Of a stretch of DNA of 12,463 bases, positions 1 through 7,546 are shown piece after piece. Each line of letters begins with the position of its first letter. The first letter of the stretch is position 1. A program made the translations under genes and the position numbers. The stretch comes from Pleurotus djamor (Eukaryota; Basidiomycota; Agaricomycetes; Agaricales; Pleurotaceae). The notes beneath the pieces are model-generated. The model saw only the letters and a program-made list of their open reading frames with translations, was not told the DNA's origin and made no database searches. The stretch is taken from the NCBI GenBank assembly GCA_029747585.1, contig JAPEVF010001208.1:1-12463 (forward strand), written 5' to 3'.

Positions 1-129
1 GGGGGTGTATCTGCGGTGGTCGCTCTGCAACCTGGCGCAGCGAAAGGGTCGGCATTGAATCGTCGAAGACCTTGACAAAGTGCGATTCGTGATTCGGTGG
101 TGTCGGGAGAGCGTCCGAAGCGGGGGTAG
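1..129. other. Unresolved 5' part of the chitin deacetylase gene
   Basis: No exon can be assigned here. The segment ends in GGGTAG, a plausible 3' splice site in front of the deacetylase exon that opens at 130. A GTGCGA at 80 could be a donor, giving a 50-nt intron, but none of the three upstream reading frames gives a recognisable deacetylase N-terminus. The start codon and signal peptide are expected further left. Confidence 0.4.
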
Positions 130-1533
130 AGGAGGTCGAGTAACTCGAGTCCTGGTGATCCCGCTGCTGCCGCCGACGCCGCAAACCGTGGCTGGTGGAC
201 GTGCGGTGGCCACACTCGCTCAACGGACGTGTTGGCCTGCCCCGATAAGTTGACATGGGGTGTTAGGTAAGGTTTCTCCGATATTTCCCTTCAGAATGTA
301 TTGACTCAAAACCATCATTCTGATAGCTTTGACGACGGCCCATCTCCTTACAGTGAGTTTCCCCTCGGTTGAAATATTCTCCTCATGGTTTCTGATCCTT
401 GTTGTTGTCCCCTTCTAGCTCAGTCAGTTTTTGTGCCTTGTTAACGGGTTCCTGATCGTTCTGACAATTCTCCCAGAAAACTCCTAAACTTCTTGAGCGA
501 AAAAGATATCGAAGCAACATTCTTCGTCGTTGGATCCCGTGTTATTGAGCGTCCCCAGGTTTTGCTCGAGGAGTACATGCGTGGCCATGAAATCAGTGTC
601 CACACCTGGTCTCACAAGGTACGTAGTCTCCCTTCTATGTTCCACCTCGTCACCTAAACGTTCATTTAGCCTTTGACTTCCCTCACTAATGAGCAAATCG
701 TGGCTGAACTCGGTTGGACGAGAAAGGCCATCAAGACCGTTCTTGGTGTCACTCCCCTCACCATGCGACCGCCGTTCGGCGATATCGGCACGTTTATTTC
801 CTCTGTTGGTCAATCCCCCTGAATCTCATCGTGATATCCAGATGATCGTGTTCGTGCTATTTCTTTGGCCATGGGCATGGTTCCCATCATCTGGTCTNAC
901 TCACCCCGCAACCGGACCTTTTGATACCAACGGTACGCATGCGTAGCGCGCCAGAGATTTATCATCGTTTGCTTATCACATTTACGCAGACTGGAGAGTT
1001 GTTGCCGGTCTCGTGAATGGTGTTCAATACGTAGACACTTTCTCCCATATCATCGGCAACGCTTCGACTCTTGATACTGGGTTGGTGTCTTCGTTTCATC
1101 TCTTGTCCGTGATTTATTGAATGTTCTGATAGCTTCATCGTTCTTCAACATGATCTATACGAGATTGTCGTCGACCTCGCTGTCGGCTACACCCTCCCCT
1201 CCGCTCTTGACCACAACCCCAAGTTCAACGTAAGTTGCTCTCCAGCTTCTTCCCTCTTTCCTACGCTAAACCTTCCTCTAGTTGCAACCTATTGGAAAGT
1301 GCATGAAGTGGCCCGCAGGTAACATATACCTCGAAACCAACACTAATACTACCTTCCCATCTTCATCTGGCGTTGACGCTGATGGTGATGGCAATGTCGA
1401 GACCAAGGGAAAGACGGCTCAGAATGGTGGCAGCAACAGCGATGGTGGATCTGGAAACGGAGCTGGCTTCATCGCGGTTCCTTTCGTGACCGTTGCTTCA
1501 GCTCTCGCTGTCGTTGTGGCATTCCTCTCATAA
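130..1533 (+). CDS. Chitin deacetylase (CE4/NodB polysaccharide deacetylase), GPI-anchored, 5'-partial
   Basis: The enzyme would remove acetyl groups from chitin to give chitosan at the outer membrane face or in the wall. Exons read 130?-266, 327-352, 419-422, 477-618, 670-787, 842-932, 990-1080, 1133-1229 and 1282-1533. All five CE4 motifs are visible: FDDGP (328-342, catalytic base and metal Asp), HTWSH (601-615, metal His pair), RPPFG (766-780), DTNDW (923-994, split by an intron) and LQHD (1143-1154, catalytic His). Upstream lies the family-typical WWTCGG segment and a CPDKLTWGVS stretch. The C-terminus is a Gly/Ser/Asn-rich linker followed by a hydrophobic tail ending AVVVAFLS, as expected of a GPI signal. 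The start codon and signal peptide are not seen: an in-frame stop at 127-129 probably lies in an intron ending in TAG at 129, and the 5' exons are unresolved or outside the window. Oddities are a 4-nt exon, a GC donor at 788 and a frame-breaking N at 898. The family assignment is very secure; the 5' boundary is not. Confidence 0.93.
419..422 (+). other. Inferred 4-nt microexon (CTCA) of the deacetylase
   Basis: The exon before it ends at 352 in phase 1 after FDDGPSPY plus one base. The next exon starts at 477 and needs two leading bases to read KLLNFLSEKD. No single intron joins them in frame. Inserting CTCA, flanked by TTCTAG (ending 418) and GTCAGT (from 423), gives the continuous reading FDDGPSPYTQKLLNFL, which matches the usual spacing after the first CE4 motif. 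The two flanking introns are 66 nt and 54 nt. I tested the other GT and AG dinucleotides in 353-476; those using the 418 acceptor all break the frame. The one other phase-compatible exon I found (424-439) adds four residues between Y and K. Confidence 0.75.
898..898. other. Ambiguous base N that breaks the deacetylase frame
   Basis: With the N counted, the exon 842-932 has 91 nt, and the frame after IIWS runs into TGA. Leaving the N out gives 90 nt and reads IIWSTHPATGPFDTN directly into motif 4 (DTNDW) across the next intron. The N therefore looks like a spurious extra position in the assembly, not a real base or a pseudogene lesion. A second lone N lies at 8993, inside an RPT4 intron, where it has no coding effect. 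Confidence 0.85.
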
Positions 1534-1996
1534 CCCCTCTTCGGATGCCCCTCCGGATTCCTTCGTTCGGACCCAGCGGGAGTTCTTCCCCCGCCCTCAT
1601 GCTTATGCCCGTCCATGACTACGACACACACTTACATTCGCATAAACGGATTAATTTCCACTACCTACCGCTGAGTTAATTCGTACATGCTAACAGACCC
1701 TCGGATGCTTGTGTTGTATTCATCGTAACTTTATTCACTTCCCATCTCGCATTTATCTAGTCTATACTTACGATCTACCACCACTTTACTCTCAGGACAG
1801 GCAAAGGAGGATAGTTCGACGGACCTTTATATTGTTAAATACATTTCAGTAATGAAGCAAGCATTTTGTTCGAACTTAGAGTACCATGATGACCTTGCTT
1901 AAACGCATTACATGTGGAAGTGACGATGCAAATTCAAAACTCGAGAGCGGGTAAATAAGAAACGAGTTGTACAGTTGGAATCCCTAAAAGCGTGTA
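1534..1996. other. Convergent intergenic region (3' flanks of deacetylase and LRR genes)
   Basis: This 463-bp stretch holds the 3' flanks of two genes that end towards each other. No conserved coding signal is seen on either strand; short open frames show no family features. A TTTATT at 1730-1735 reads AATAAA on the minus strand, about 260 nt past the LRR stop codon, and could serve as that gene's polyadenylation signal. No clear AATAAA serves the deacetylase. Confidence 0.6.
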
Positions 1997-3759
1997 TTAC
2001 TCCTCATCGAATGCCATCTCGAGGCTAGCTCCCAAAAAGTTGACCGCCGCAACAGGTGGCCCCTCAACGTCGGGGTCAACTTGCACGGTCGAATCGTTGA
2101 ACACATTTTCATCAGCTACGGTTGGCACAATTGGTGGAGCAACCGACGATGAAGATGAACTCTCGTCCTCGCCATCTTCGTCGAGGAAGCGCAGACAGCC
2201 ATGCTGACATCCTCGCCATCGAAGGGGAACATACCCTCCCAGCTTCACACCGTTGATCGTATCCACCCAAGTAAACCGCTCTTCCGCATGACGAACGAAC
2301 AACGAGGGGCCAGGAGGTTCTTTGGCATGCTTTGGCGAAGGGCAGAAACCGAGTCCAGTAACCCTCGAATCGTCATCCTCGGTGTCCAGCTGAGGAAACT
2401 CCTCCGCGTAGATAGACCCAGGGTGGACTATGGCGATGGAGTTTTCAAGGAGAGGAGGAATAGCTTTTCCGGGCGGAAGCCTAATCTTGGTATTTTTCGT
2501 TGTCGGTAAGTACTGTGTTTCTGCGAGAGGGAGATGGTACTTGGAACCAAGTGTGGACTTGGAGGGGTCGTACCGCGAGCCTCGTGAGTCAGGCGAGGAA
2601 AAGAGAACGCGAAGACAGAGCTCCACGAGAGGTATGACATCGGGAAGAACCGATCTCGAAGGCGAAACAATACGCTTCCTTGCCTCAACGTCAACTAATC
2701 TCGCTCGCGTGCCGATAAGTGACGCTGCGCGCGAAAATGTCCGTCTAGGCATGGGTGTGGGCAGTGACTCTTCGGGAACCTCCATGAATGGGTTAGGATT
2801 GATGGTCAATTGCATTAGGTTCATCTGCAAGAGTTCGGAGGGGAGATATCGAAGTTGGTTGTTGGCGACATTAAGCTCGCGGAGGTTTCTCAAGTTGCAA
2901 ACCTCCGGAGGGAGATATGTCACCGAGTTCGCACCTAGGTAAGCGTTGGGATCAAAGTTCACAATGGAGTAAGTATATCAGGGTGGTTAGAGGTAAATAT
3001 AGATACGAACGCAGACTGAGCACCGTCAACCTGTCGATTTGGAATAATAACGAGGGAAGAAATATGATTTTGTTGCGCGACAAAAAGAGTTGAATTTCTT
3101 CTCTGGGTAGACCGACATTGATACTAGCGGCGGAGCTTGTGCGTTCGGGGAAAGAAGGGAATAAATCGTTGGTCGTGCTGGCCGGGGCGGTGGATACTCG
3201 ATGGAACTGTCGCCTTTCACCAGGTAGCTGTGCAGTTCCCAGGAACTTCTTCGCATTGAGCAACTCTGCTTTTTCCGGTAAAGCACGAAAACCTTGAAGG
3301 TCCCGCAAGGCATGCTCAGGTATGTAAGTCAAGTTTTTATTCCTAGCAATGACGTCAATGAAGAGGGCGTGCACAACACCATGCAAAAACTTACTCGAGG
3401 CTGATGGTTCCATGACCAAAATCAATGACCTGAGCTACAGCCTTGTCCCATTCATCATCCTCTTCGCTGAAACTGATAGCAGGAAAGGATTCATCCAGTC
3501 CGAAGTCGTCAGGCGGATGTTCAATGTTCATCCTTGCTTTCTTCGAGGCATGCTCGATGCTTGAATCCTCAAAAAGGACATCGCGTCCGCGTTTTTCGAA
3601 TTGCCCGCTCTTGCGAGCTGACGCAGCAAATGGATGGATTATCGGCTTGTCGCAGTCGTCATCGAAGGGTGATGAACGTCCTGGGGACGAAGGCGGCGAT
3701 GAGTCGACTGCGGCGAGCGATGGCGAGGATGGTGGCGAGGAGAAGTCACTGTGGAACAT
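1997..3759 (-). CDS. Leucine-rich-repeat protein with Cys/His-containing C-terminal region
   Basis: Three exons (3759-3395, 3342-3011, 2934-1997) encode 544 residues. The introns are 52 and 76 nt. Residues 1-105 are disordered, rich in Ser, Pro and acidic residues, with SSPPSSP twice and basic patches (EKRGRD, SKKARM). LRR-like repeats follow in two blocks: LENKNLTYIP near 121-130, then LFLSRNKIIFLP (207-218), LSLRANSVTYLPPEV (230-244), LNVANNQLRYLPSEL (253-267) and a capping LTINPNPF (275-282). The joined exons restore perfect LRR spacing, which supports both splice calls. The second intron has a weak donor (GTTCGT). The C-terminal part carries CPSPKH (430-435) and WRGCQHGC (472-479), a possible zinc-binding set, then an acidic Ser-rich tail. 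I recognise no named orthologue; LRRs suggest a protein-binding role. The start is the first in-frame ATG after an out-of-frame upstream ATG at 3770. Confidence 0.85.
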
Positions 3760-4068
3760 GAGAGTTGCATCGCAAGAGAGCTCGCCGACGACGCTGAATC
3801 TGGGGTATCAAGTACACGCGATCACATGATTGGATTTACGTCCCGCTACGTAGGTCCACGTGCAACGACGCGGGTAAGCAATTGCCATTGGTCCAATGCA
3901 AATCATTAATTGGCGTCAAGCCATTACAGGCATATCGAAAGCTAAAAGTACAACAACGTGCTAAGTGCCTGGCATCAAGCCTCGACCATGGTCATAATAA
4001 TGATACAAGTGGTATGCAATGCACCTCCCAAAGCCAGTTCGAAACAGTTCCATCGAAGTCATAAACCC
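3760..4068. other. Intergenic: LRR promoter side and carboxypeptidase 3' flank
   Basis: Both neighbours are on the minus strand, so this 309-bp stretch holds the 3' flank of the carboxypeptidase and the promoter of the LRR gene. The possible promoter motifs are listed separately. A 60-codon open frame on the plus strand (3882-4064) has no family features and is not called. Confidence 0.6.
3829..3913 (-). promoter_or_regulatory. Cluster of CCAAT boxes and an E-box upstream of the LRR gene
   Basis: Read on the minus strand, CCAAT occurs at 3833-3829, 3891-3887 and 3913-3909. A plus-strand CCAAT sits at 3893-3897. Two of them form a perfect inverted repeat, CATTGG-T-CCAATG (3886-3898). A CACGTG E-box lies at 3857-3862. 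All are 70-155 bp upstream of the LRR start codon, where Hap-complex and bHLH sites are usual in fungi. The motifs are visible; their use is inferred. Confidence 0.4.
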
Positions 4069-7041
4069 TCACATCCCCAGCGTAAACCCTAGCGCCAGCG
4101 CAGCACACGACATCCAGACATAGCTCGTCGGCACCGAAGCCCCATTAGTCAAGTTTTGCAAAGACAGAGTAGCCGTATGCGTCGCCATATAACTCCTCCA
4201 CGACGCGATAGTCGCTGTCGGGAAAACATACGTGGATTGCGTCGCCCCCGCGCCGATGTAGATTTCATCTTGTCCAGGGAGGATATCCGCAGCAAGCGTA
4301 CTATTCTCTCCACCTTGAACAGAAACAGTCCCATCGGAGGACGCGGTGACTAGACCGGTTTGGTTGTTCCCAAAGACGAATTCTCGGAGGAAGGTCAAGG
4401 CCTATCGGTGAAATCAAATCCGTCAATCATGACGGCGTTTCGGGAGCTAGAGATAAGGTCTTACCGCTGCGGGTTTTTTCGCGGGGACGATGTGGCCAGC
4501 TCCTTGGAAAAGGACATACGTCCATCCACGCTCTTGTCTGATGATACCGGCGGGATTCCCGCTATCATCGAACCAAGGCGTAGACGGCTTCCTCGTGAAC
4601 CCTTGAATACCACCAAAAGTCGTGTTTTGGATGGTAACTGCAATGAAGTATCAGCGATCCAGCGATCCAATATTACATGAGGGGACAGTTCATACTTTCA
4701 GTTCCACGATGCGCAATCAACGCGTCGTCGTTTCCTGAATATAGGATGACGGAAACGTTGTGAGCCGTGGCGTTCGTAGCGAGGTCAGTTAGGAAGACCA
4801 TCGGCCTGTTATGAAATGTTAGATGGCGCAGCCTTTTGTGTTGATGAGAGAGCGTCTTACTCGGGGCTGGGGTCAAATGCTACATTTGTGGTCAGCATGG
4901 TCAAAAGACACCCGGAGGATGTTGGACGTACTAAGTTCACCAAAAGGGAAGGGGAATGTGAGTGCCCAATCCTTGCTCGTCGGAGCATGGAGGGCAGCTC
5001 GGGTGCGGTTGTCTATAGCAAGGCAAATGTCAGACGGAAGAGTAAAGGCAGGGCATCGAAGAAACGCGGCTCACCATTGAGGAAGACGGAGGCATCCGTG
5101 GGTGCTTGGGGCGAGAGCGCGTCTGGGACATAATAAATCTACGAAAGCAAATCACATCAGCGAAATACGATATAAGCCAAAAAATTCGACGAACACCAAA
5201 GCCAAGGTCGTTAGGATCGTCGTTCTCGCCTAGAAAAGATGGTTGATTAAGTATTGAGCAAGGAAGGAGTAGAAGGCGAGGTACGTACTCCAGGGGAACG
5301 TGAAGTTCTTCGCGTAATCCATGAATTCGTCAAACAGGAAGCATCCATACTACGGTTGCGTCAGCTAAGACGGTCCTGAGGTAGCAAACCGCAACACGAC
5401 TCACCCAAGGATCAATGGTTCCATTCGCCCTACCAGTAAGATCCCTCTTCCAGGCTTCACGTTTCGCATGTCTGTCCCTCTTACGAATGCTCGTGTCGGC
5501 GCCACCGCCACTCTCCAAGTAACGACGTTCGACTTCTTGGTTAAAGGCGCGTTTGGACGACATCCAAGAAGATGGTGAGCCGTCACGACGGGTGAGGGTA
5601 TGTAGAAGACTGTGTTGCTGCAGGTAGTAAGGGATCTCGCGCTGCGTTGGTTGAGTGACTGGGATTGAAGGGATGATACCGTTTTGGGGATAGGTGAGGT
5701 TCACATCGTATCCACAAAGGTGATTTCTAACAATATGGATGATTAGCTGGAATCATATTAGAGGCTGCATTCGAGACGTACTGCTCTTTGAAGTATTCGT
5801 ACACTTCGGTATCATAGCCGATAATTTGGGGATACGTCTCTATGACGCTCAACTAAGGTCGGATGAGTATCATTATATCGAAGGTTCAAAAGGAGATGAT
5901 ACTCACAGCAGGTAATAGTTCAAACACTTGGCCTGCAGCGATCGATCCATCACCAATGGCAATAGCGGCGATTTTCACAGGTGGGTTGGTCATTTCAAAG
6001 TAACGTTTGAGGATGTACGGCTACGGAGATATCATCAGTCGTGATCCTCAACAATGCATACACTAATGAATGCTTACAATGTAAACACCAGCGTAACTCT
6101 CGCCTGTGAGGTGCAGCGGTCTTGTGGCGAGACTAGGGAAGACTTTGACGAGATTGGTCAAGAACCCGAACTGTGAGTGCGTCAGACTCCTGTTCGATCA
6201 AAGGATGAGATGCCCTTACAAAGTCGATGGCCATTTGTTCTTCGCTGTCGACTGCGAGCAAGTTCGTCAGCTTGCATGGTCGAGCAGGTGGCGAAAAACT
6301 CACTGTAACCGTTCGCATCGGCGGTAGAAAAGCCAATACCACTGAAAGATGGGTTTGATGAGGAATAGGAACAGAAAAAGACGAGAAAAGAGCGCATACA
6401 CGGGCTGGTCGATCCAAATATAGTCGGCCACCTTATTCCAGCTGTAGTTATTTTGCGAAATTGAATAGTCGTAATTGACGCGTATAGGGCCATTCTACGC
6501 GTTCAAGTGAGTAATGGGATCGAACATCAATTAGAGAAAGGCAGTCACCTCGAGAAGCACGCCATACATGCTAGAGGAACCTGGCCTGCATAGAGTCATG
6601 TGTGAGCAGCTAAATCATCGTATATATGCGACCAAAACCACATACCCTCCATTGAGCCAGATACCCCAAGGATCGGTACTCGCGTTCGCAGCCGACGTTA
6701 GGGAGCCATTCGTCTTTTCGAAGGCCCAGAAGAAATAGGTATCGTTTGGATGGCCCTGTCGCCCTACAGGTATATTTCCTGCGAACATCCTGCCAACGTC
6801 GAAAGTGACATTAGGGAGAGGCTCTGTGACCTCATAATCTGCGAAAGACACAGTTCAGAACGCGCTACTTGAGATAAGATGCATACGTACAAGATTGGTA
6901 TGCTGGGCTCAAGTCGCCTGATGGTTTTCCAGGGTAAATGTGGGGAAATGTGCTGGGTGGGGCATCATCTTGCGCAAATATTGAGGGCAAAAAGAAGAGG
7001 GCGAATATAGGGATGGCAGTCGTGAACGGCGTCAAGAGCAT
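4069..7041 (-). CDS. Secreted serine carboxypeptidase (peptidase family S10), probably GPI-anchored
   Basis: This enzyme releases C-terminal amino acids from peptides in the secretory route or outside the cell. Eighteen exons encode 670 residues: 7041-6891, 6838-6646, 6585-6549, 6494-6400, 6341-6304, 6251-6220, 6170-6078, 6020-5907, 5852-5782, 5726-5405, 5349-5289, 5229-5195, 5138-5075, 5012-4941, 4879-4861, 4805-4696, 4637-4465 and 4401-4069. Residues 1-24 form a signal peptide (MLLTPFTTAIPIFALFFLPS then IFAQ). The oxyanion and substrate segment WLNGGPGSSSM is split between exons 2 and 3. The triad is complete: Ser207 in GESYAG, Asp493 in SGNDDALIAH and His551 in GAGHIVP. HLCGYDVNLTYP and NGTIDPWYGC are family landmarks. 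A linker (321-369) holds many basic pairs. The C-terminus is a Ser/Thr-rich stalk ending in a short hydrophobic tail, as in GPI signals. A longer start at 7113 exists, but 7041 places the signal peptide at the N-terminus. Confidence 0.95.
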
Positions 7042-7128
7042 TATGCCACCGGGTATCGAGAAAGTGGGTATCGGAACGTTGGCAGTTCGTGAGTGTTCGA
7101 GTTCAGGATACAAAGATCATGGGCCAGC

Positions 7129-7135
7129 TTTAATA
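7129..7135 (-). promoter_or_regulatory. TATA-like element of the carboxypeptidase gene
   Basis: TATTAAA on the minus strand lies 88 nt upstream of the ATG at 7041, a reasonable core-promoter distance for a fungal gene. It is a short AT-rich match only. Confidence 0.3.
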
Positions 7136-7342
7136 TGCGAGTCTGAACAATTGGAGGGGCGGAGGGCAACCATCAGCGGCATGGGCTGGACGCTTCAGAC
7201 AGTTCAAACAATTAGGCTGGGTACAGCTGCGTGCGATGATGCGCGTGAGGCTCACGTAAATGACAATTGCAGGCGCGAGAAACTCGGCGGTTTGGGTCTT
7301 GACAATAAGAAGCCACCAACAGCGCCCCTTGGCGGCAAAACC

Positions 7343-7346
7343 AAAA
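7343..7346 (-). terminator. RNA polymerase III terminator of tRNA-Pro
   Basis: A TTTT run on the transcribed (minus) strand begins 18 nt after the tRNA 3' end at 7364. Runs of four or more T are the normal Pol III stop. Confidence 0.65.
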
Positions 7347-7363
7347 GATCGACGAATTCTTGT

Positions 7364-7447
7364 GGGCCTGACCGGGAATTGAACCCGGGACCTCCTCGAA
7401 ATGACTGTAAGCCCTAACAAGGAATCATACTACTAGACCATCAGGCC
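7364..7447 (-). tRNA. tRNA-Pro (anticodon AGG) with a 12-nt intron
   Basis: The 84-nt gene folds into a full cloverleaf. The acceptor stem pairs GGCCTGA (7447-7441) with TCAGGCC (7371-7365), all seven pairs, and the discriminator base is C at 7364. The T arm is CCGGG-TTCAATT-CCCGG, with a good B box (GGTTCAATTCC). The anticodon loop TTAGGG starts at 7417, with anticodon AGG at 7415-7413. A 12-nt intron (7411-7400) sits one base 3' of the anticodon, the usual eukaryotic place. Removing it pairs CCTTG with CGAGG (one T-G wobble). It reads IGG after A34 editing and decodes CCU/CCC/CCA proline codons. Oddly, the D-loop has AG where GG (18-19) is nearly universal. No CCA is encoded, as is normal in eukaryotes. 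Confidence 0.93.
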
Positions 7448-7546
7448 GGTGGATTTTCGAGCAAACTGGATTGTTACAGCCAGCTGACAAATGATCGGGA
7501 ACGCGGTGACGCGTACCTCAAGCTTCCTCTTCATCTTACATCCAGC

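Larger units (their letters stand above)
7042..7363. other. Intergenic: carboxypeptidase promoter side, downstream of the tRNA
   Basis: This 322-bp stretch separates the tRNA 3' end from the carboxypeptidase start, both on the minus strand. It holds a TATA-like TATTAAA (7135-7129, minus) about 90 bp before the start codon, and a 13-nt near-perfect palindrome CGTGAG-G-CTCACG (7244-7256). Longer open frames that cross it on either strand show no protein-family features. Confidence 0.5.

Noticed and set aside
130..1533. Calling the deacetylase a pseudogene because of the frame break
   Set aside because: The break coincides exactly with an ambiguous base, and every catalytic motif before and after is intact.
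2430..2942. 170-codon open frame on the plus strand opposite the LRR gene
   Set aside because: It is the antisense shadow of a well-supported LRR exon, is rich in Arg/Ser and has no domain.
3882..4064. 60-codon open frame between the LRR and carboxypeptidase genes
   Set aside because: Short, without a recognisable domain or intron partners, and it lies in a promoter/3' flank region.
4653..4668. AGCGATCC repeated twice in tandem
   Set aside because: Two copies of an 8-mer inside a carboxypeptidase intron; too small to mean more than slippage.
7042..7113. Longer carboxypeptidase start (24 extra residues from 7113)
   Set aside because: It would bury the signal peptide inside the protein; the ATG at 7041 begins directly with the hydrophobic leader.
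6938..7417. 159-codon plus-strand open frame across the carboxypeptidase 5' end and the tRNA
   Set aside because: It overlaps a signal-peptide exon and a tRNA in antisense and shows no family features.
7130..7420. 96-codon minus-strand open frame overlapping the tRNA
   Set aside because: Part of it is translated tRNA sequence; nothing supports a protein.
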